Source: Xiphias gladius (lineage: Eukaryota > Chordata > Actinopteri > Istiophoriformes > Xiphiidae). Taken from it: a stretch of 64,000 nucleotides of DNA. Both the position numbers and the translations under genes were made by a program. The notes under the pieces were generated by a model. It was not told the origin of the DNA. It saw only the letters and a list, made by a program, of their open reading frames with translations, and ran no database searches. Positions 51,121 through 63,079 of the stretch are shown piece by piece (within the stretch, counting starts at the first letter, position 1; every line of letters starts with the position of its first letter). The stretch spans positions 5,387,001 to 5,451,000 of the forward strand of contig NC_053420.1 in NCBI RefSeq assembly GCF_016859285.1, read 5' to 3'.

Positions 51121-53270
51121 GGGGGTACCCAGGGCTGAAAGCCAGCTCCGGGGGGAGCAGCCAGTTGCTGTCGAGGCGTCTGCTCTTGCATCATGGGTAC
51201 CTCATCAGTAGCCTGAAGACACGACATCAAGGGTTAACATCTGACACAGACCCCCCCCCCCTTCATTTTTATATATGTGTGGAGGTTTCTTCACATGTAG
51301 GACCATCTCAAATCATAAAGTTTGGAGTGTAAGTGGAAATTCTCATTCTTTACTTCACCACTGAGCGGAAGTGCAGACTCGAGATTAAGGAGCAAACATC
51401 GTATGCGGCACTGTGCAGAAGTTTAAGGCACTTCGGATGTTTAGGATTCTTATCCATCACTCTACACCGTCAGTGAGGCGTCCGATCGGCCCAGAATTCA
51501 TTCTGCAGCAGGACAACGAGCCCAAACACACAGCCAGAGTCATAAAGGACCATCTTCAGAGACAAGAAGAACAAGGAGTCCTGAAACAAAAGGCTCTCCC
51601 CCAAGAGACCTGATCTCAGCATCATGGAGTCAGTCTGGTTCTCCAAGATGCTTGGAACAACCTACCTGCCAAGAACACCTTAAAAAAACGTATGCAGGTG
51701 TGTCTAATGGTGTTTTAAAGACGAAGGGGGGTGTTTTAGGTTTTTTTTCCTGTTTACTCCACTTTGTATGAAGTTAATTGATAAACAGAAACTATTCATG
51801 GGGGTTATTTTTGAAAGCATCCTCACTTTACTTTTAGTGCCAAAAACTTTTGCACAGTGCTGTATGTTCTGCTGTAAACAGTATTTTGGTCAAGCTCATG
51901 AGCTAAACTGACATTTCATCGTGGTCATACTGTACTCCTCAGAGACTATTTCTGATCCTAATTTCGAATCTGTGAGAACATCTTGTTTCTTTACGTGGCA
52001 ACGGATTTGCGGTTTGTTAAAGTGCGATACGCATACAGGCTAACAGACAGATTGGAAGCACAATATATACATTTAAAAGTTGACATTTGCTGTGGCCTCA
52101 TGGGGAAAAATCCTGGTCTGTCACCTAAAGGCACAAGATCCAAAGGTTAATCTGCAACCAGCTTAACCAGTAACCAGTCAACCAACAGCCTCGGGGGCAG
52201 AGAAACTTCAGCGGAGACTTTTCAACTCTATCTGCTCTTAAACTGCATTGGCACACAATGATGATAATGTAATAAAAATAATGAAGTTTGCAGAGTTTAT
52301 GTTCACTCTGACGGATCACACAGCTCATGCAATTTTAAAGAGCCAGTTATTTTTCATGCTGTATGGAAGTGAATAAAAACAAACAGTACAGACTGTTTGT
52401 ACAAGATCTGTGGCTAAGGAGCTAAAACATAAAAACACAGGTATGGTCCTTTACATACTGAACCAGTTTTTAATCCCCCGTCAAACTTTAATGAAGGCAA
52501 ATAGAGCGAGATCTCCATCCGTCTCCGTGTCTCTGAAATGCTCTTACGTTCAAAGCTGCAAGAGACGACCACCTCTTCTTACGTAAACCCATTTTTGATC
52601 CCTTAAGCCCCCGTTTAGTTCAAATCACAGGTTACTGCAATAAGCCATTCCGCGCCCCTCCCTCACCATGACTTTGAAGGGACTGCGGGGGATGTCCTCT
52701 CCTCCGAAGCGCACGTAGATGACATAGTTCCCGGGCGCCGGGGCGGTGTAGAAGATGTCGAAGGTGCCGTCGTCGTTCTCCAGCACCTCAGCCTCCACCT
52801 CGCTGCCGTCGGGCTGAACCACCACGCAGCTCACCTTCCCCTTGCCAGCGCCCTTGGCGTTCACCACCAGGCCCAGCTCCTTGCCGATGGCCACCGTGGG
52901 GCCCACACCGGGACCTGAGAGGACGACACTTTATTAGGTTTTTTCTGCCCCCCAGGTGTTTTAAATCTGTATAAACTTTTACTATTTATTTGTTTTCTGT
53001 GAGACAGTTCATCAGTGGTCCGCGTACCGGTGACGGTGCACTTGCTGGCGTCTCCGGTCGCCGTGGCGCGGACTCTGTAGGGGGAGGCGGGGATGTCGTC
53101 ACCGCCGTACTTTATGATGATGGAGTACCGGCCGGCACGGTCTGGGATGTAAGACACCTGGTATGTACCGTCACCGTTGTCCTGGATACTGGGCTGCTTA
53201 GGTTTGCCATCCTGGTCCTGAGGTGGGAGGAGGGAAGAAAAAAAGCGAAAAAATGGGGGACTGGTTTTTA

Positions 53271-53344
<74 letters not shown>

Positions 53345-56300
53345 GAGTCTGAGTCATGCAGTGGTCCTGTCTGTCTAGTGGCACCTGGAAGTGGCTCAAC
53401 GTCCTCCCTGATCTACAGTCTTCAAATATGTTGGCAATCTATAATTTTGTCCTGATTGTCCAACCTGTAAAATTACTAGCTTGCTCTATTCTGTACACAG
53501 GACATCTACTGACCATCTGTCCATCCTGGAAGAGGGATCCTTCCTCTGAAGCTTTTCTGAGGTTTCTTCCATTTTTTCACCCCAGTAAAACATTTTATAT
53601 CCGACTTGACAGTCTAAGGACAGAGGACATCGTATGCTGTACCGACTGTAAAGCCCCTTGAGGCATATTTGTGACTTTTGATGTTGGGCTGTATAAACAA
53701 ATCTGGCTCGACCTGAGGACAGTTTTAACATGATACCTCCTTTCATTTGTGTGTGTAAGTGTGCGTGTGTGTGTGTCTGTATTACTGACGGTGATGAGCA
53801 CGCTCAGTTGGCCCTGGCCGGCGTCCTTGGCGTCGATGCCGAACTCAACGGGGAAGCTGGCGGGGACGCCGCTGGTCAGCCCGGGGCCGCTGGCTCGCAC
53901 TTTACTGGCATCGTGAGTGGGCAGCACCCGAAACTTGAAGGGACTGAAGAGACCACAGACACGAGTCACTACAGACGCTGACCTCAGGGACAACAGCCCA
54001 GTGCCGTCATGCCCCCGAGCAAGGCGCCCAAGCCCCGCAACCACTGCAGCCACCAGACTGGAGGTACATGTATTTATCAGCGAATACCGTTTTCCGGTTA
54101 ATTCACAGTACGTGTGTGTCACGATTATCCTCCAGCACAGCTCACTAGTTTCAACCATTTCGTGTCATCGAAAGGAACAAGAACAGGCTGTTTAGTGATA
54201 GAGCAGCGCTGTAGGTCAGGATCATGGGGTATTTCATACAAGCCTCCCCTGCTGGAGCGCAAGGCAAAGTCATTTAAACAGGTCTTTAATGCATTTATTA
54301 ACTGAATTTTGATTTCAACACTAGCTATATTTTATTCCTAATGTTTCCCCCGCAACAGCCTCAAAGGAGAGTTATAAGAAACAAAAACGAAAAAAAATGC
54401 CTAACGAAAGACATTGCAGATCTGATTTAATCTTTAAATTCGTCAAATGGCTCCTGAGTCCTGTTAAATGACCCTAACATTAGTACTCCTTTGCTGCAGT
54501 ACTGCTGTGTACCTGCGGGGGACGTCCTCCTCTGCGTACTTGACGGCCACGGAGTACAGCCCCTCCGCAGACGGGGTGTAGGACACGGTGTGAGTCCCGT
54601 CCCCGTTGTCGTTCACCTCCACGGGCTCGGCGACGCCTTTAGGAGCTGTGACGGCCACGGCCAGAGGGGCCACGCCCGCCTTCCTGCAGTCAACCGTGAA
54701 GGATTGTGGGATGTTGGCCCTGACCCCGGACCCCACGCCGGGACCAGACACCTTGACCTTACTGGAGTCCACCACGTCGTTCACTGGGACCTTGAATGGA
54801 CTTCCTGGAGAGAACAGGAAGAGGAAATGTTGGTTTACGTCACAAAAACAAAGGCTCACAAAGGAACAGATCTACTTTACATGTTAACAAATATAAATGT
54901 GACAAACGTTTTAGTTTCACCTTCATGGCTGCATCAACCAAAAACCGACACAAGGGGGAGCCCCTCTTGGTGTGTCAGTGAACAAACATCTCTCATTACA
55001 GTAGCTGGAAAAGGCAGTGATGCTGCCACTATCAGCTTCATATTTGACACGTTTCACTATGTTAACGTATTTTGCCTTATTTTTGAAGAAAATGACCAGT
55101 TACTGTTGCAGGCAACAGAATTTCCTAAAATGTAACTTGTGTTACTCGTGTGATGATTTGATCGTTTGTGGGCACAGTTTAACATGCCGCTCCCAAAAGA
55201 AACAAAAAAAATCTTTCCGGGTTTTACGGGACTTCGTACATTCTCCACTTTGCACTATCCTTTAGATAGTGACGGTAACAATCAGCAACTACGTTGATAA
55301 TCGATTCATTGTCAACTAAATATCTTTAGGTTTTGGAGCTTTGGCTGGACAAACAAAGCAATCTGAAGACGTGAACTAAGGCTTCTGAAAACCACGATGG
55401 GAGTTTTTCACTATCTTCTGACGTTGTACAGGCCAAACGATTAATCAAATAATCGAGGAAATAACGGGCAGATTAATCAATAATGAAAATAAATGCCCAT
55501 TGCTGAAAAACAGTTGTCATATATTCAGTCTTTAAATCTGTCTGTGCATCACTGAGCTCTGATCCTCAGAGTCTTCACCTTATTATAGCAGGTAGCCTTA
55601 ACATCGGCTACTTACTAAAGCTCTATGGTTTCAACCTGGTGTAACACTCTTTGTAAATTCGATCTGGGTAACGTGGTCTCTGGATAAAGTGGCTTCTGCC
55701 TCCTGAAGCTTTACCGTACGTCCAGCTGATGCCTTCACGCGGCAGAACCACAAACCCACAGCTGTCTATGGAAAGTGTTAAACACGGAAACACGCTGAGC
55801 CTTTCCTGAACAAAGTCAATTAAACTGAGCTGCGGCTTTTAAACGTTACGCAGTAACTTCAACCACATCTTTAAACTGAAACACTCGACACGTCTTTTAT
55901 CAGCCAATAACTTCAGCAACATCCTTTTGACATTAACTGAAAAACGTTTAACACATCTTTTAATTTCTGTGGTTGTTTATAGGCGGAAATGGGAGTAAAA
56001 GCCAACACTGAATGAACTTTAAAATGCCTTTAGGAAATAAAAAGACGTGAGAAAGCTAAGTAGATCTGTTTCTTTGGGTTTGTTTTTTTTTTGGTTTTTT
56101 TTAAATCATTGGTGTTTCCAAAGCCTGATATATCTTAGTCCTCTGTGTGATAGAGCTAAGGTAAAAAAAATCTCTCACCGGGGATGTGCTCTCCTCCGTA
56201 GGTGATGTTGACGTCGTAGAGGCCGGGGGTGAGAGGAACGTAGTCCACGCTGCAGCTGCCGTCTTTGTTGTCTTTACAAGAAATCTTTGACTCCGATGGA

Positions 56301-59300
56301 CCCTCCACAGTGATGCCGAGACCACCGATACCTGCCCCTCTGTTAAAGGATCGGAGCACCCAAAATCAGCGATAGCTTTACCTGAGGTTAGAGACTTTTT
56401 TTTGCATTACAACAAAATGCTGCAAGAACAGAGAGTGTAGAGCAGAGGAGCGAGAGGCTAAAAACAAAACCATTCAAAACTTGGTTTTGATGCCACTAGT
56501 CCACAGCACCCTCCAAATTATTAATATTTTATTTATTTATTTTAAATCATCGTCTGAATTTCCTTTGCTGGAACAGTAACTATAATTGAACTTTCTTATC
56601 GGCCACAGTGATCAACAATAAATATTTAGCTGCTGTGCATCAAAGTTAGAACCTGTGGCCTTTTTGACAACTTGAGAGGGACGAGCGCTCAGACTAATCC
56701 ATGACCCGCCGGCTTCTGTGTCGTGCAGCACGGTTCACCTTCAGGCAGCATAATGCAAAAAATATCCACGATTTCTTTAGTTGATATTTGCTGAATAATA
56801 ATAAAGCAGAATTCTTATTTTTTCAGTTAATGAGTGTCACAGAGCAGTGACAAATATATGGTGAAATAAAAGTCAATATTTTTATAACTAAGATGTCTTA
56901 ATTCACAACAGAAAAGACTATATAAAAATATTATGACATGTGGATTTGGGACTGGATTGAGAGCCGATAAAATACTAATCAAACTCCACCCCTGCTCCAA
57001 ACAGTCCTCTCCTTTCTCCAAGCCGCCCACCAACGGTACCTGGTGAGGATGCTGAACTTGTTGGGCTTGTCGGTCAGGCCTTGTTGGAGCCCGGGGCCAG
57101 TAGCCACCACCCTGCTGGGGTCGCATCCCTCCGACACAGACACCCTGAACGGGCTATTAGGAACCGGTGTGTCGTCATACAGAACCTGGACACTGTGGAC
57201 GCCTGAAACACACGCGGGGACAGACAGCGGCTGATGAAACTGATACCACAGCACGGTCTGGGGTCGTAGAATACAGTAAAATAGTCTATTAAAGCTTTAC
57301 GATTAGTGGGCGGTTTTTTTAATGCTGGAGCTTGAACACGCAGGTGCAGGTGGGTGTTACCGTTCTCAAAAGGAGTATACTCGACGCCGTAGGTCCCGTC
57401 GGCCTTGTCGGTAACCTGACAGTCTGTCAGCGCTCCGGACGGGTTCCTGACCTCTGCCTTCAGGTGGTCCCCTCCCCGCCGGGTCAGAGGACGGGCATCC
57501 ACCGTGAACTCTGTGGTGGCTTCTCTGAAAACAGCTGGAGGAAGGTGGAGGGAAGGGGCACATGAAGACCGGTTTACTGGTCATGGTTACTACTACTGCG
57601 CTCCGCCTGTGAAAAACAGCTGTATAATGTTTTCTGTGGCTCTGGAGTTTTGTCAAGTCTGAAAAAAAATTAACCCTGATGGTGCTGCAGTGATGAAATC
57701 AAGTTTATCTCACACGTTGAGCGTTAGCACCCAGCTAGCAGTTGTATTTTGGTATTCAGTGGCCTTATAAATATTTAATTCATATCGCCCTCATTACATT
57801 TGCTCTCATCCCCTCAACATTTTCTTTTTTTTAATGCAGTTTCGATGCTGCATTGGACGTTGTTTCTGTGATTCTGATCAGCTTTGGCTGCTATCAGTTA
57901 GCTGGCCGTATACCGCTGTGTTCTAATTAAATGAAGCATGTTGAACCGTCGTGTTATCTTTGACACCACTTGAATCAATTGTCAAGCGTTAATAATATTG
58001 TTAAAAGTTATGTTTTGTTAAATCGAGAGCAGGAAAAAGGTCATTTGCGAACGTAGCTACACACTGACTCAGATGGGCCATACTGCACCTTGTCCCTCCA
58101 CTCCGGGTCCGAACACTTTGACTTTCGAGGTGTCGACAGCCGGATCCACCATCACCTTAGCAGGGAAGCCGGGGACGGCTTTTCCTCCGTACTTCAGCAG
58201 CAGGGTGTACATGCCAGAGGTCAGAGGGACATAGGTCGCTGTGTAGGTCCCGTCTTTGTTGTCCACCACCTCCGTCTTAGCTTTCACACCTGGAACAACA
58301 ACGGGTCTGGTTTTTATGCTTTTAATTGCAGAACTGCAGACCGACTGAATGTACAAAATGACGGCTTTTTCCTCTTGTATGATTTAAGAAGAGGACACAC
58401 TCAACATTTCTTCGTGGAAAAAAATCTGATTCTGACAAAAGTAAATTATATTTATACCAAATGAATTTGAGGGCAATCTTGTAGAATTTAAATTTTTTTT
58501 TTTTTTTTTAATTATTAACCGAAACAGACCCTGAAGTTGGGAGCTCTTCAAAGCTCTTATTGGTGGGGTGCGTTCAAGGACAACCACAGAAGTGCAAAAG
58601 GGCAACTAGTGGAGACTCCAAGAAGTTAGTCCGGCACATAGTCCCTGGTAAAATTAAAATGTGTCATTTTTACACCTCGGTTTTTGTACAAGATACAGTG
58701 TTAATTAGTGAGCTTTAGAGGTGCTGATAGGCAGATTTTGTTACCTTTGGATAGAGCTAAAGGTGGGCTGAGGCCACCCCCATTCCCTACTGGCTGTAGC
58801 CATATAATTAATGGAAAAACATGACAGGGGTATCAATCTTCTCATCTGAGTTGCCGCCAGAAAGTGAGTTAGCTCATTTCTCACATGTTGAACTCTTCCT
58901 TTCAAAGCAGACGTGACGTTGAATGATGAATGATTCTGTCTGCAGCGATGCTATTCGCAGTTAACGGGCTAAAACGGACCAGTCCCTGCTCGTTTAGAGC
59001 TGATAATGTACCTGGTGCAGAGCCAGTGGGGCTGGTCGGGGATGAGTCTGGTGCAGCCTCCAGGCTGAGCTGGCCCGGTCCGGCCCGAGAGCAGTCCACA
59101 TTCACCACACTGGTCTCTCCGACCTGCGCAGACGCAACAAGCGGGATCACGCGTCATGCTTTTTAAATTATAAAAGAGACATTTCCTCATTAATCCTGGC
59201 AAAATGTCTGAGAATATATTATTTTTGGAAATCAGTAGGGCTGAGAAGTGGACGGAGTCACAAGTTATTTTCCCCACCGACAATTTCCATTTCAAAGTTT

Positions 59301-62300
59301 TCTTTCACTAGTCAAGTTTCCATCCACATGTAGCTCAAATTTTAACCGAACTTCAAGAAAACTGGCAAAAAATGCGAATTAATGTGCGTTTCCATCCACT
59401 GCTGCTATGTGAATATTAGAAGCTGGTTCATCAAGATAAACAGTTAGTGACCCTCATTCTCCAGTCGGGTGCCATTAAAATCACTGCAGAAGAAGATGAC
59501 GCAATGAAATGATGTCATTAAAAGAGCTACAGTCAAACCTCAAACGATGGGAAAGACATGATGGAATTATGGCCTTTTTTTTTGGTTTCATTTATTCATT
59601 TGAAGAAGTTTAAAGTCTCCTCATTGCTCCACACAGATCTGATGTTTTTGTCTCTTCAGAGAAACTGAAAATGACCATAAAGAACCTGAATGATTGTCAA
59701 CATGGACACACTGGAGTCCCCTGGACAGTTTAACCACGCTGCAGGTTTTTATTCTGAACGTCCAATATGATGGACAGCTCTCAATACCACGGTACCCGCG
59801 AGCCTCCAAGAGTCAGATGCTCAAGTCTGAGCTGTAGCAAATTCAGAGGACTTGTTTTTGCAGCTGGGAGCAAATCACATCACCGTTATTGCTAAATTTA
59901 TCCAGAATTGATGCAAATCTGACAGTGAAGTGATTAAAAGTGCTGAATGTTTTATCAGGCTTCTAAAAAGCTTAATCTTTAGCTTCAGCTCGCCTGTCTG
60001 TCTTCCTCTCCCGCCCCTTACCTTGGCTCTCTTCAGGCCCGACCCTGACGCCACCACCTTGGAGGGGTCAAAGGGCATCTGGATTTCAGCTCTGAACGGT
60101 GAGCCCGGGATGTGGACCTCCTCAAACAGGATGTTAACCAGGTAGTCTCCAGGCTCGGTGGGAAGGTAAGAGACAGAGCAGGTCCCGTCACCGTTGTCTG
60201 AACACTCGATCTTGGCCTCGGTCGGCCCCTCCACGGTCAGCCCCAGACCTCCGGTGCCAGCACCCTTGGTGTCGATGGTGAACTCTGCCGGGTTCCCCAC
60301 CAAACCTCCCTCCAGACCCGGACCAAAGGCCTTTACCTGGGGGAGGGGAGGGATAATGGTGACATGCTTGACTCCATGTGGTTTTCTTGGCCCTTTTTCC
60401 CTGCTCATTTCAGGCACAGAGCTATAAGACATCCTGGACTCAACACAAGGAAATAACAACTAAAACTACGATACTGTGTTGCGAAAATAAAACTGTTTTA
60501 GTCAGGTTTGCACTGCAGATATTAATCGGTATCTGTGTCTCCTCTAGATCTGAATGGCACTGGGACCAAAGAAGGAAAAAAACAAGAAAATTGTATTCTT
60601 ACTTGTTCTGCGCTCTTCTTGAAAGTTTAGTGTCATCAGACTGAAAAATTAAAACTGACTATTTTAAGTGTGTTTTTTGACTATTCTCAAGCTGGTCTTT
60701 ATGAATCATTGCCAGTAAGACATTGAGGGTATACACTGCTTACTTTGTTGAACATCTATGGATGGAAATAAATAAAAAAAGCAAAATGAATACTGCCATT
60801 CATCAACCAATCACAACAAAAAAAATAAAGTCTAAAAATATACAAAAAGAGACCATACAAAGTAAAACCTTAAGGGAACGAATATAGTAGAAACACTAAC
60901 AAAATTATTTTTCTTTGTCACCATTAAGGACCACCTTAAGGATCACATGCTGATGTTACCTTGCTTGGGTCTGGAGGCAGCTGGGCCTCCACAGGGAAGG
61001 GGCTCCCAGGGATAGGGTGTCCGTCGTAGGCCACGTTGACAGCGTACACCCCCTCCTCTGTGGGGGTGTAACGGACCAAACTGACGTCTGCTTTACTGGG
61101 CTGAGGCTCTACTTTACAGGGCACCGCACGCTGACTGGGACTCAGCTACAAGAACACAGGAACTGGTGAAGTCTGGTGAAATTCTGTATTTTTCATTTCG
61201 GCAACTAAGCCCATTACAAATACCAAAACCAACAATAAATGGAACCTCCTGACGAGCGTGTTCAACTTTGAGTGATCTGAGTGAAAAACGCAAGAAATTA
61301 AAAAAAATAAAAAAATAAAAGCATCTCTGACACTCACCACCGCCACCTCCAGATGACCCTGACCTCCTGCACCCCTGGTGTCAACCATAAACTGTTGATT
61401 CTGATTGACCTCCACTCCTGAAAATGACATTTATCACTTTGACAACAAGATACAAATGAGACCTTCCAAAGTCCCTGGGAGGTCTACATCAATACTAAAT
61501 ACTTATTGTGTAAATGACGAAAAGAAAACCAGCTATCTGCCAGATAAAAATGCATTTGCTGATAGACAAACTTTTTGTTTTTTTAAAATCATTCTTTGCA
61601 TGTTTGCTAAGTTACTTTAAACTTGGATGGAAAGCTAGCTTAAAGCAGAGAAAGACAGAGAAGAGGTCTTACTTCCATCAAGGTTGTCCACAGTGACCTT
61701 GTTGAGGTCCAGCGGGGCGGCGACGCCGACCGTGAAAGGACTCTTGGCGATGGGATCTCCTCCAAACTTCACCAAGATTGTCATCTCCCCCTGCAGACAT
61801 ATTCGACAAGCACGTCAACAATTACTCCATTATAGATGTACTGGGTAAGAAGACAGGAAGCAACGCACTGGCTGTTCAAGTGATTGCAGACAGGTAAAGA
61901 TATGTCACGCACAGCGCTCACCGAATTTGTTCTGGTGCGACCCAAGTGTTTTTTATTTTTTTCCTGTTTTTGCTGGTTTGTCCTCGTAGCTGTGGAGAAC
62001 TTGCTCACTTTCTCACAACTTTTAATTTTCATATCATCGTTTTGAGGTGATAAAGAGCAGAGACAAATCTGTTGCACAGCTGTGCAGTTGATGTATGTTT
62101 TGTACAGTTTACCGTGTAGGTGTGTATTTAACTTACGTATTGAACAGATGCATGTTTGACATATTTGTTACTTAATGTACAGGTGAGTATATAATGTACC
62201 TGTTCTACAATATGCTGTGGAGGTGCTTATTTGACGTACCTGTTGTACAGGTGTGTGTATTTGAAATATTTGTTGTAAAGGTGCGTGTTTCCCGTAACTG

Positions 62301-63038
62301 TTGTGAAGGTGTGTACTTGGCCGTCCCGTTGTACAGGTGCGAATTTGACGTACCTGTTGTTCAGGTGTGTATTTGACAGTCTGAGAGTAGTCATAGTTGT
62401 CGATGATGTCGAAGTCTTTGACGGGAGAGGAGAAGGAAACATCCAGCGGTGCTTTACCGGCTCCTTTAGTCAACACAGTGAAATGAGTCGGCTTACTGCT
62501 CTCTACACCTGGACAGGTAGAGGGAGAGAGAAACAGATTTAAAGCGCAACATTCAAATAAGAACGAGAGCTGTCAGGGTCTTTGAGAGATCTTGATTGTG
62601 TGTGTGTCTCTCACCAGTGCGAGCCAGTCCAGGACCCTCTGCTTTAACCTTCGATGCATCGTGGGAAGGATCCACTTTGACGTGGAAGGGGCTCTGTGGA
62701 ACTTCCTGTGTGAAGACACACGCGGTAAATTCACCAGAACAAACCACTGTATGTGTTTATTCCTCTCATCAACATCTGAAATTAAAACCTGCAAACGTTA
62801 TAGCTGTGTCTGTCTGTGTGTGTGTGTGTGTGTGTGTGTCTGTGTGTGTCTGTGTGTGTACGTGCTTGAGATTTTACTTTGTCAGTGAACAGGACTTTAA
62901 TGGTGAGTCTTCCAGCAGCAGGAGGGATGTATTTGACGGTGAATGTGTCGTTGGCATTGGGGATGATGTCGAAATCCACATCAGCCTCTGTGTCACCGAC
63001 CATGTTGGCATCACACTTAATGCCCACGCTGACATCAC
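34677..63038 (-). CDS. flnb: Filamin B, repeats 6 to 24 (5' partial, 33 exons in window)
   Basis: Large dimeric actin crosslinker and signalling scaffold; the visible part is Ig repeats 6-24 with both hinges. Exons (high to low): 63038-62878, 62705-62615, 62508-62354, 61790-61673, 61417-61338, 61145-60960, 60336-60022, 59123-59012, 58289-58089, 57534-57361, 57202-57040, 56339-56179, 54804-54513, 53943-53790, 53217-53028, 52914-52667, 51212-51129, 50325-50220, 48881-48741, 47453-47325, 46251-46078, 44755-44597, 44492-44289, 43811-43659, 43426-43304, 41687-41421, 40668-40531, 40437-40322, 38207-38075, 37951-37775, 36843-36625, 36153-35944, 34864-34677. Every junction is in phase: 5,522 nt, 1,839 residues. 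Repeats show the DNxDGTYxVxYxP and HIPGSPF signatures. FLNB rather than A or C: FxVMATD at hinge 1, [37 protein letters not shown], and no extra repeat-20 insert as in FLNC. Actin-binding domain and repeats 1-5 lie past the window. No disabling change seen. Confidence 0.95.
35944..36153 (-). CDS. flnb: flnb hinge-2 exon
   Basis: Codes for the linker between repeats 23 and 24 (Ser/Thr-rich, [19 protein letters not shown] ... [10 protein letters not shown]) and the start of repeat 24 ([20 protein letters not shown]). Hinge 2 gives flexibility near the dimer contact and in mammals is a protease- and phosphorylation-sensitive site. N-V-T and N-A-S occur but the protein is cytosolic. Confidence 0.9.
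39270..39398 (-). other. Unexplained short ORF with a membrane-like segment in a flnb intron
   Basis: In the intron between flnb exons 40437-40322 and 38207-38075, the - strand has an acceptor-like site (tttaaag) at 39399 followed by 42 codons and TAG. The first 19 residues, [19 protein letters not shown], look like a single membrane helix, followed by a short polar tail. No partner exon or start codon was found and I do not recognise the protein. It could be the last exon of a nested gene, a retro-copy or chance. Confidence 0.3.
41830..42950 (+). repeat. Purine-rich tract in flnb intron
   Basis: Strong G/A bias on the + strand at 41830-41935 and 42590-42930 (hence C/T on the flnb sense strand), separated by a GC-rich island at 42300-42560. 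Long frames across it are low-complexity and non-genic. Confidence 0.75.
43990..44280. repeat. Interspersed repeat next to a flnb donor site
   Basis: Same family as 11275-11460 ('gtgacagatttcatgaaaatc', 'gttgtcgagatatttc', 'tggaccaaagtggtgga'). Its right edge is about 10 nt from the donor of exon 44492-44289. Confidence 0.6.
44762..44779 (+). repeat. Short (CA)n array beside flnb acceptor
   Basis: About 18 bp of CA on +, i.e. TG on the flnb sense strand, ending a few bases before the acceptor of exon 44755-44597. Confidence 0.85.
47985..48343 (+). mobile_element. Degenerate Tc1/mariner-like fragment (copy B)
   Basis: Parallel to copy A at 7290-7696: 'gctgattggcctgcaca', 'aactggaacactgactgtgag', 'aaaccagaggaatggaggc' and a right end CATCCACATACTTTTGGCC near 48315-48335. 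Lies in the flnb intron between exons 48881-48741 and 47453-47325, antisense to the gene. Frame broken; left end not found. Confidence 0.75.
48690..48729 (+). repeat. (TG)n microsatellite after a flnb donor
   Basis: About 40 bp; reads as (CA)n on the flnb sense strand and begins 11 nt after the donor of exon 48881-48741, whose donor gttggc is a weak match to consensus. Confidence 0.95.
49120..49890 (+). mobile_element. Degenerate Tc1-like transposase relic in flnb intron
   Basis: Across several frames the + strand gives recognisable pieces of a Tc1-family transposase, the clearest being [18 protein letters not shown] and then [13 protein letters not shown] near 49660-49770, where the third catalytic acidic residue (E of ITESLW) is kept. 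The right end carries 'gggttcccaagtatttgcaca' (about 49865-49886), typical of such element termini. Multiple stops; inactive. Confidence 0.7.
50220..50325 (-). CDS. flnb: flnb exon entering repeat 16 after hinge 1
   Basis: Begins [20 protein letters not shown] and continues [15 protein letters not shown], matching the human FLNB segment that links hinge 1 to repeat 16. Starts in phase 0, so it can be joined in frame to either the hinge-1 cassette (51212-51129) or directly to the repeat-15 exon (52914-52667). Confidence 0.9.
51057..51117 (+). repeat. (TG)n microsatellite after the flnb hinge-1 donor
   Basis: About 61 bp, (CA)n on the flnb sense strand, beginning 11 nt downstream of the hinge-1 exon donor at 51128. 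Confidence 0.95.
51129..51212 (-). CDS. flnb: flnb hinge-1 cassette exon (84 nt)
   Basis: Exactly 28 codons, phase 0 at both ends: [20 protein letters not shown] then PGAGFQPW. It sits between repeat 15 (ending FKVM) and repeat 16, at the place of the human FLNB hinge 1 (FxVMATD ... GFRPW). In mammals this hinge is alternatively skipped, changing filamin flexibility and calpain sensitivity; here skipping would keep the frame. Confidence 0.88.
51402..51865 (+). mobile_element. Internally deleted Tc1-like element with both terminal repeats
   Basis: Left end about 51402-51431 (TATGCGGCACTGTGCAGAAG...) and right end about 51837-51865 (...TTTTGCACAGTGCTGTAT) are inverted repeats of roughly 29 bp with few mismatches, each bordered by TA as expected for Tc1/mariner insertion. 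Inside, a shortened frame shows the second catalytic block [19 protein letters not shown] (about 51490-51550). Sits 190 bp upstream (sense) of the flnb hinge-1 exon, within the preceding intron. Confidence 0.8.
53271..53341 (+). repeat. (TG)n microsatellite in flnb intron
   Basis: About 71 bp pure TG on +, (CA)n on the flnb sense strand, ending about 52 nt upstream of the acceptor of exon 53217-53028. Confidence 0.95.
62813..62858 (+). repeat. (TG)n microsatellite after a flnb donor
   Basis: About 46 bp with CTG interruptions; (CA)n on the flnb sense strand, starting about 20 nt after the donor of exon 63038-62878. Confidence 0.9.
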
Positions 63039-63044
63039 CTGAAT

Positions 63045-63045
63045 C

Positions 63046-63074
<29 letters not shown>
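63045..63074 (+). repeat. (CA)n microsatellite beside flnb acceptor
   Basis: About 30 bp of CA on +, TG on the flnb sense strand, ending about 5 nt before the AG acceptor of exon 63038-62878. Confidence 0.95.

Positions 63075-63079
<5 letters not shown>

Noticed and set aside
54491-55135. 214-residue + strand frame
   Set aside because: Mainly antisense of the GC-rich flnb exon 54804-54513, with intron sequence after it.
34677-63038. Filamin A or C as the identity
   Set aside because: Hinge 1 beginning FKVM-ATD and ending GFQPW, the [12 protein letters not shown] and [12 protein letters not shown] segments and the absence of the FLNC repeat-20 insert all fit FLNB better.
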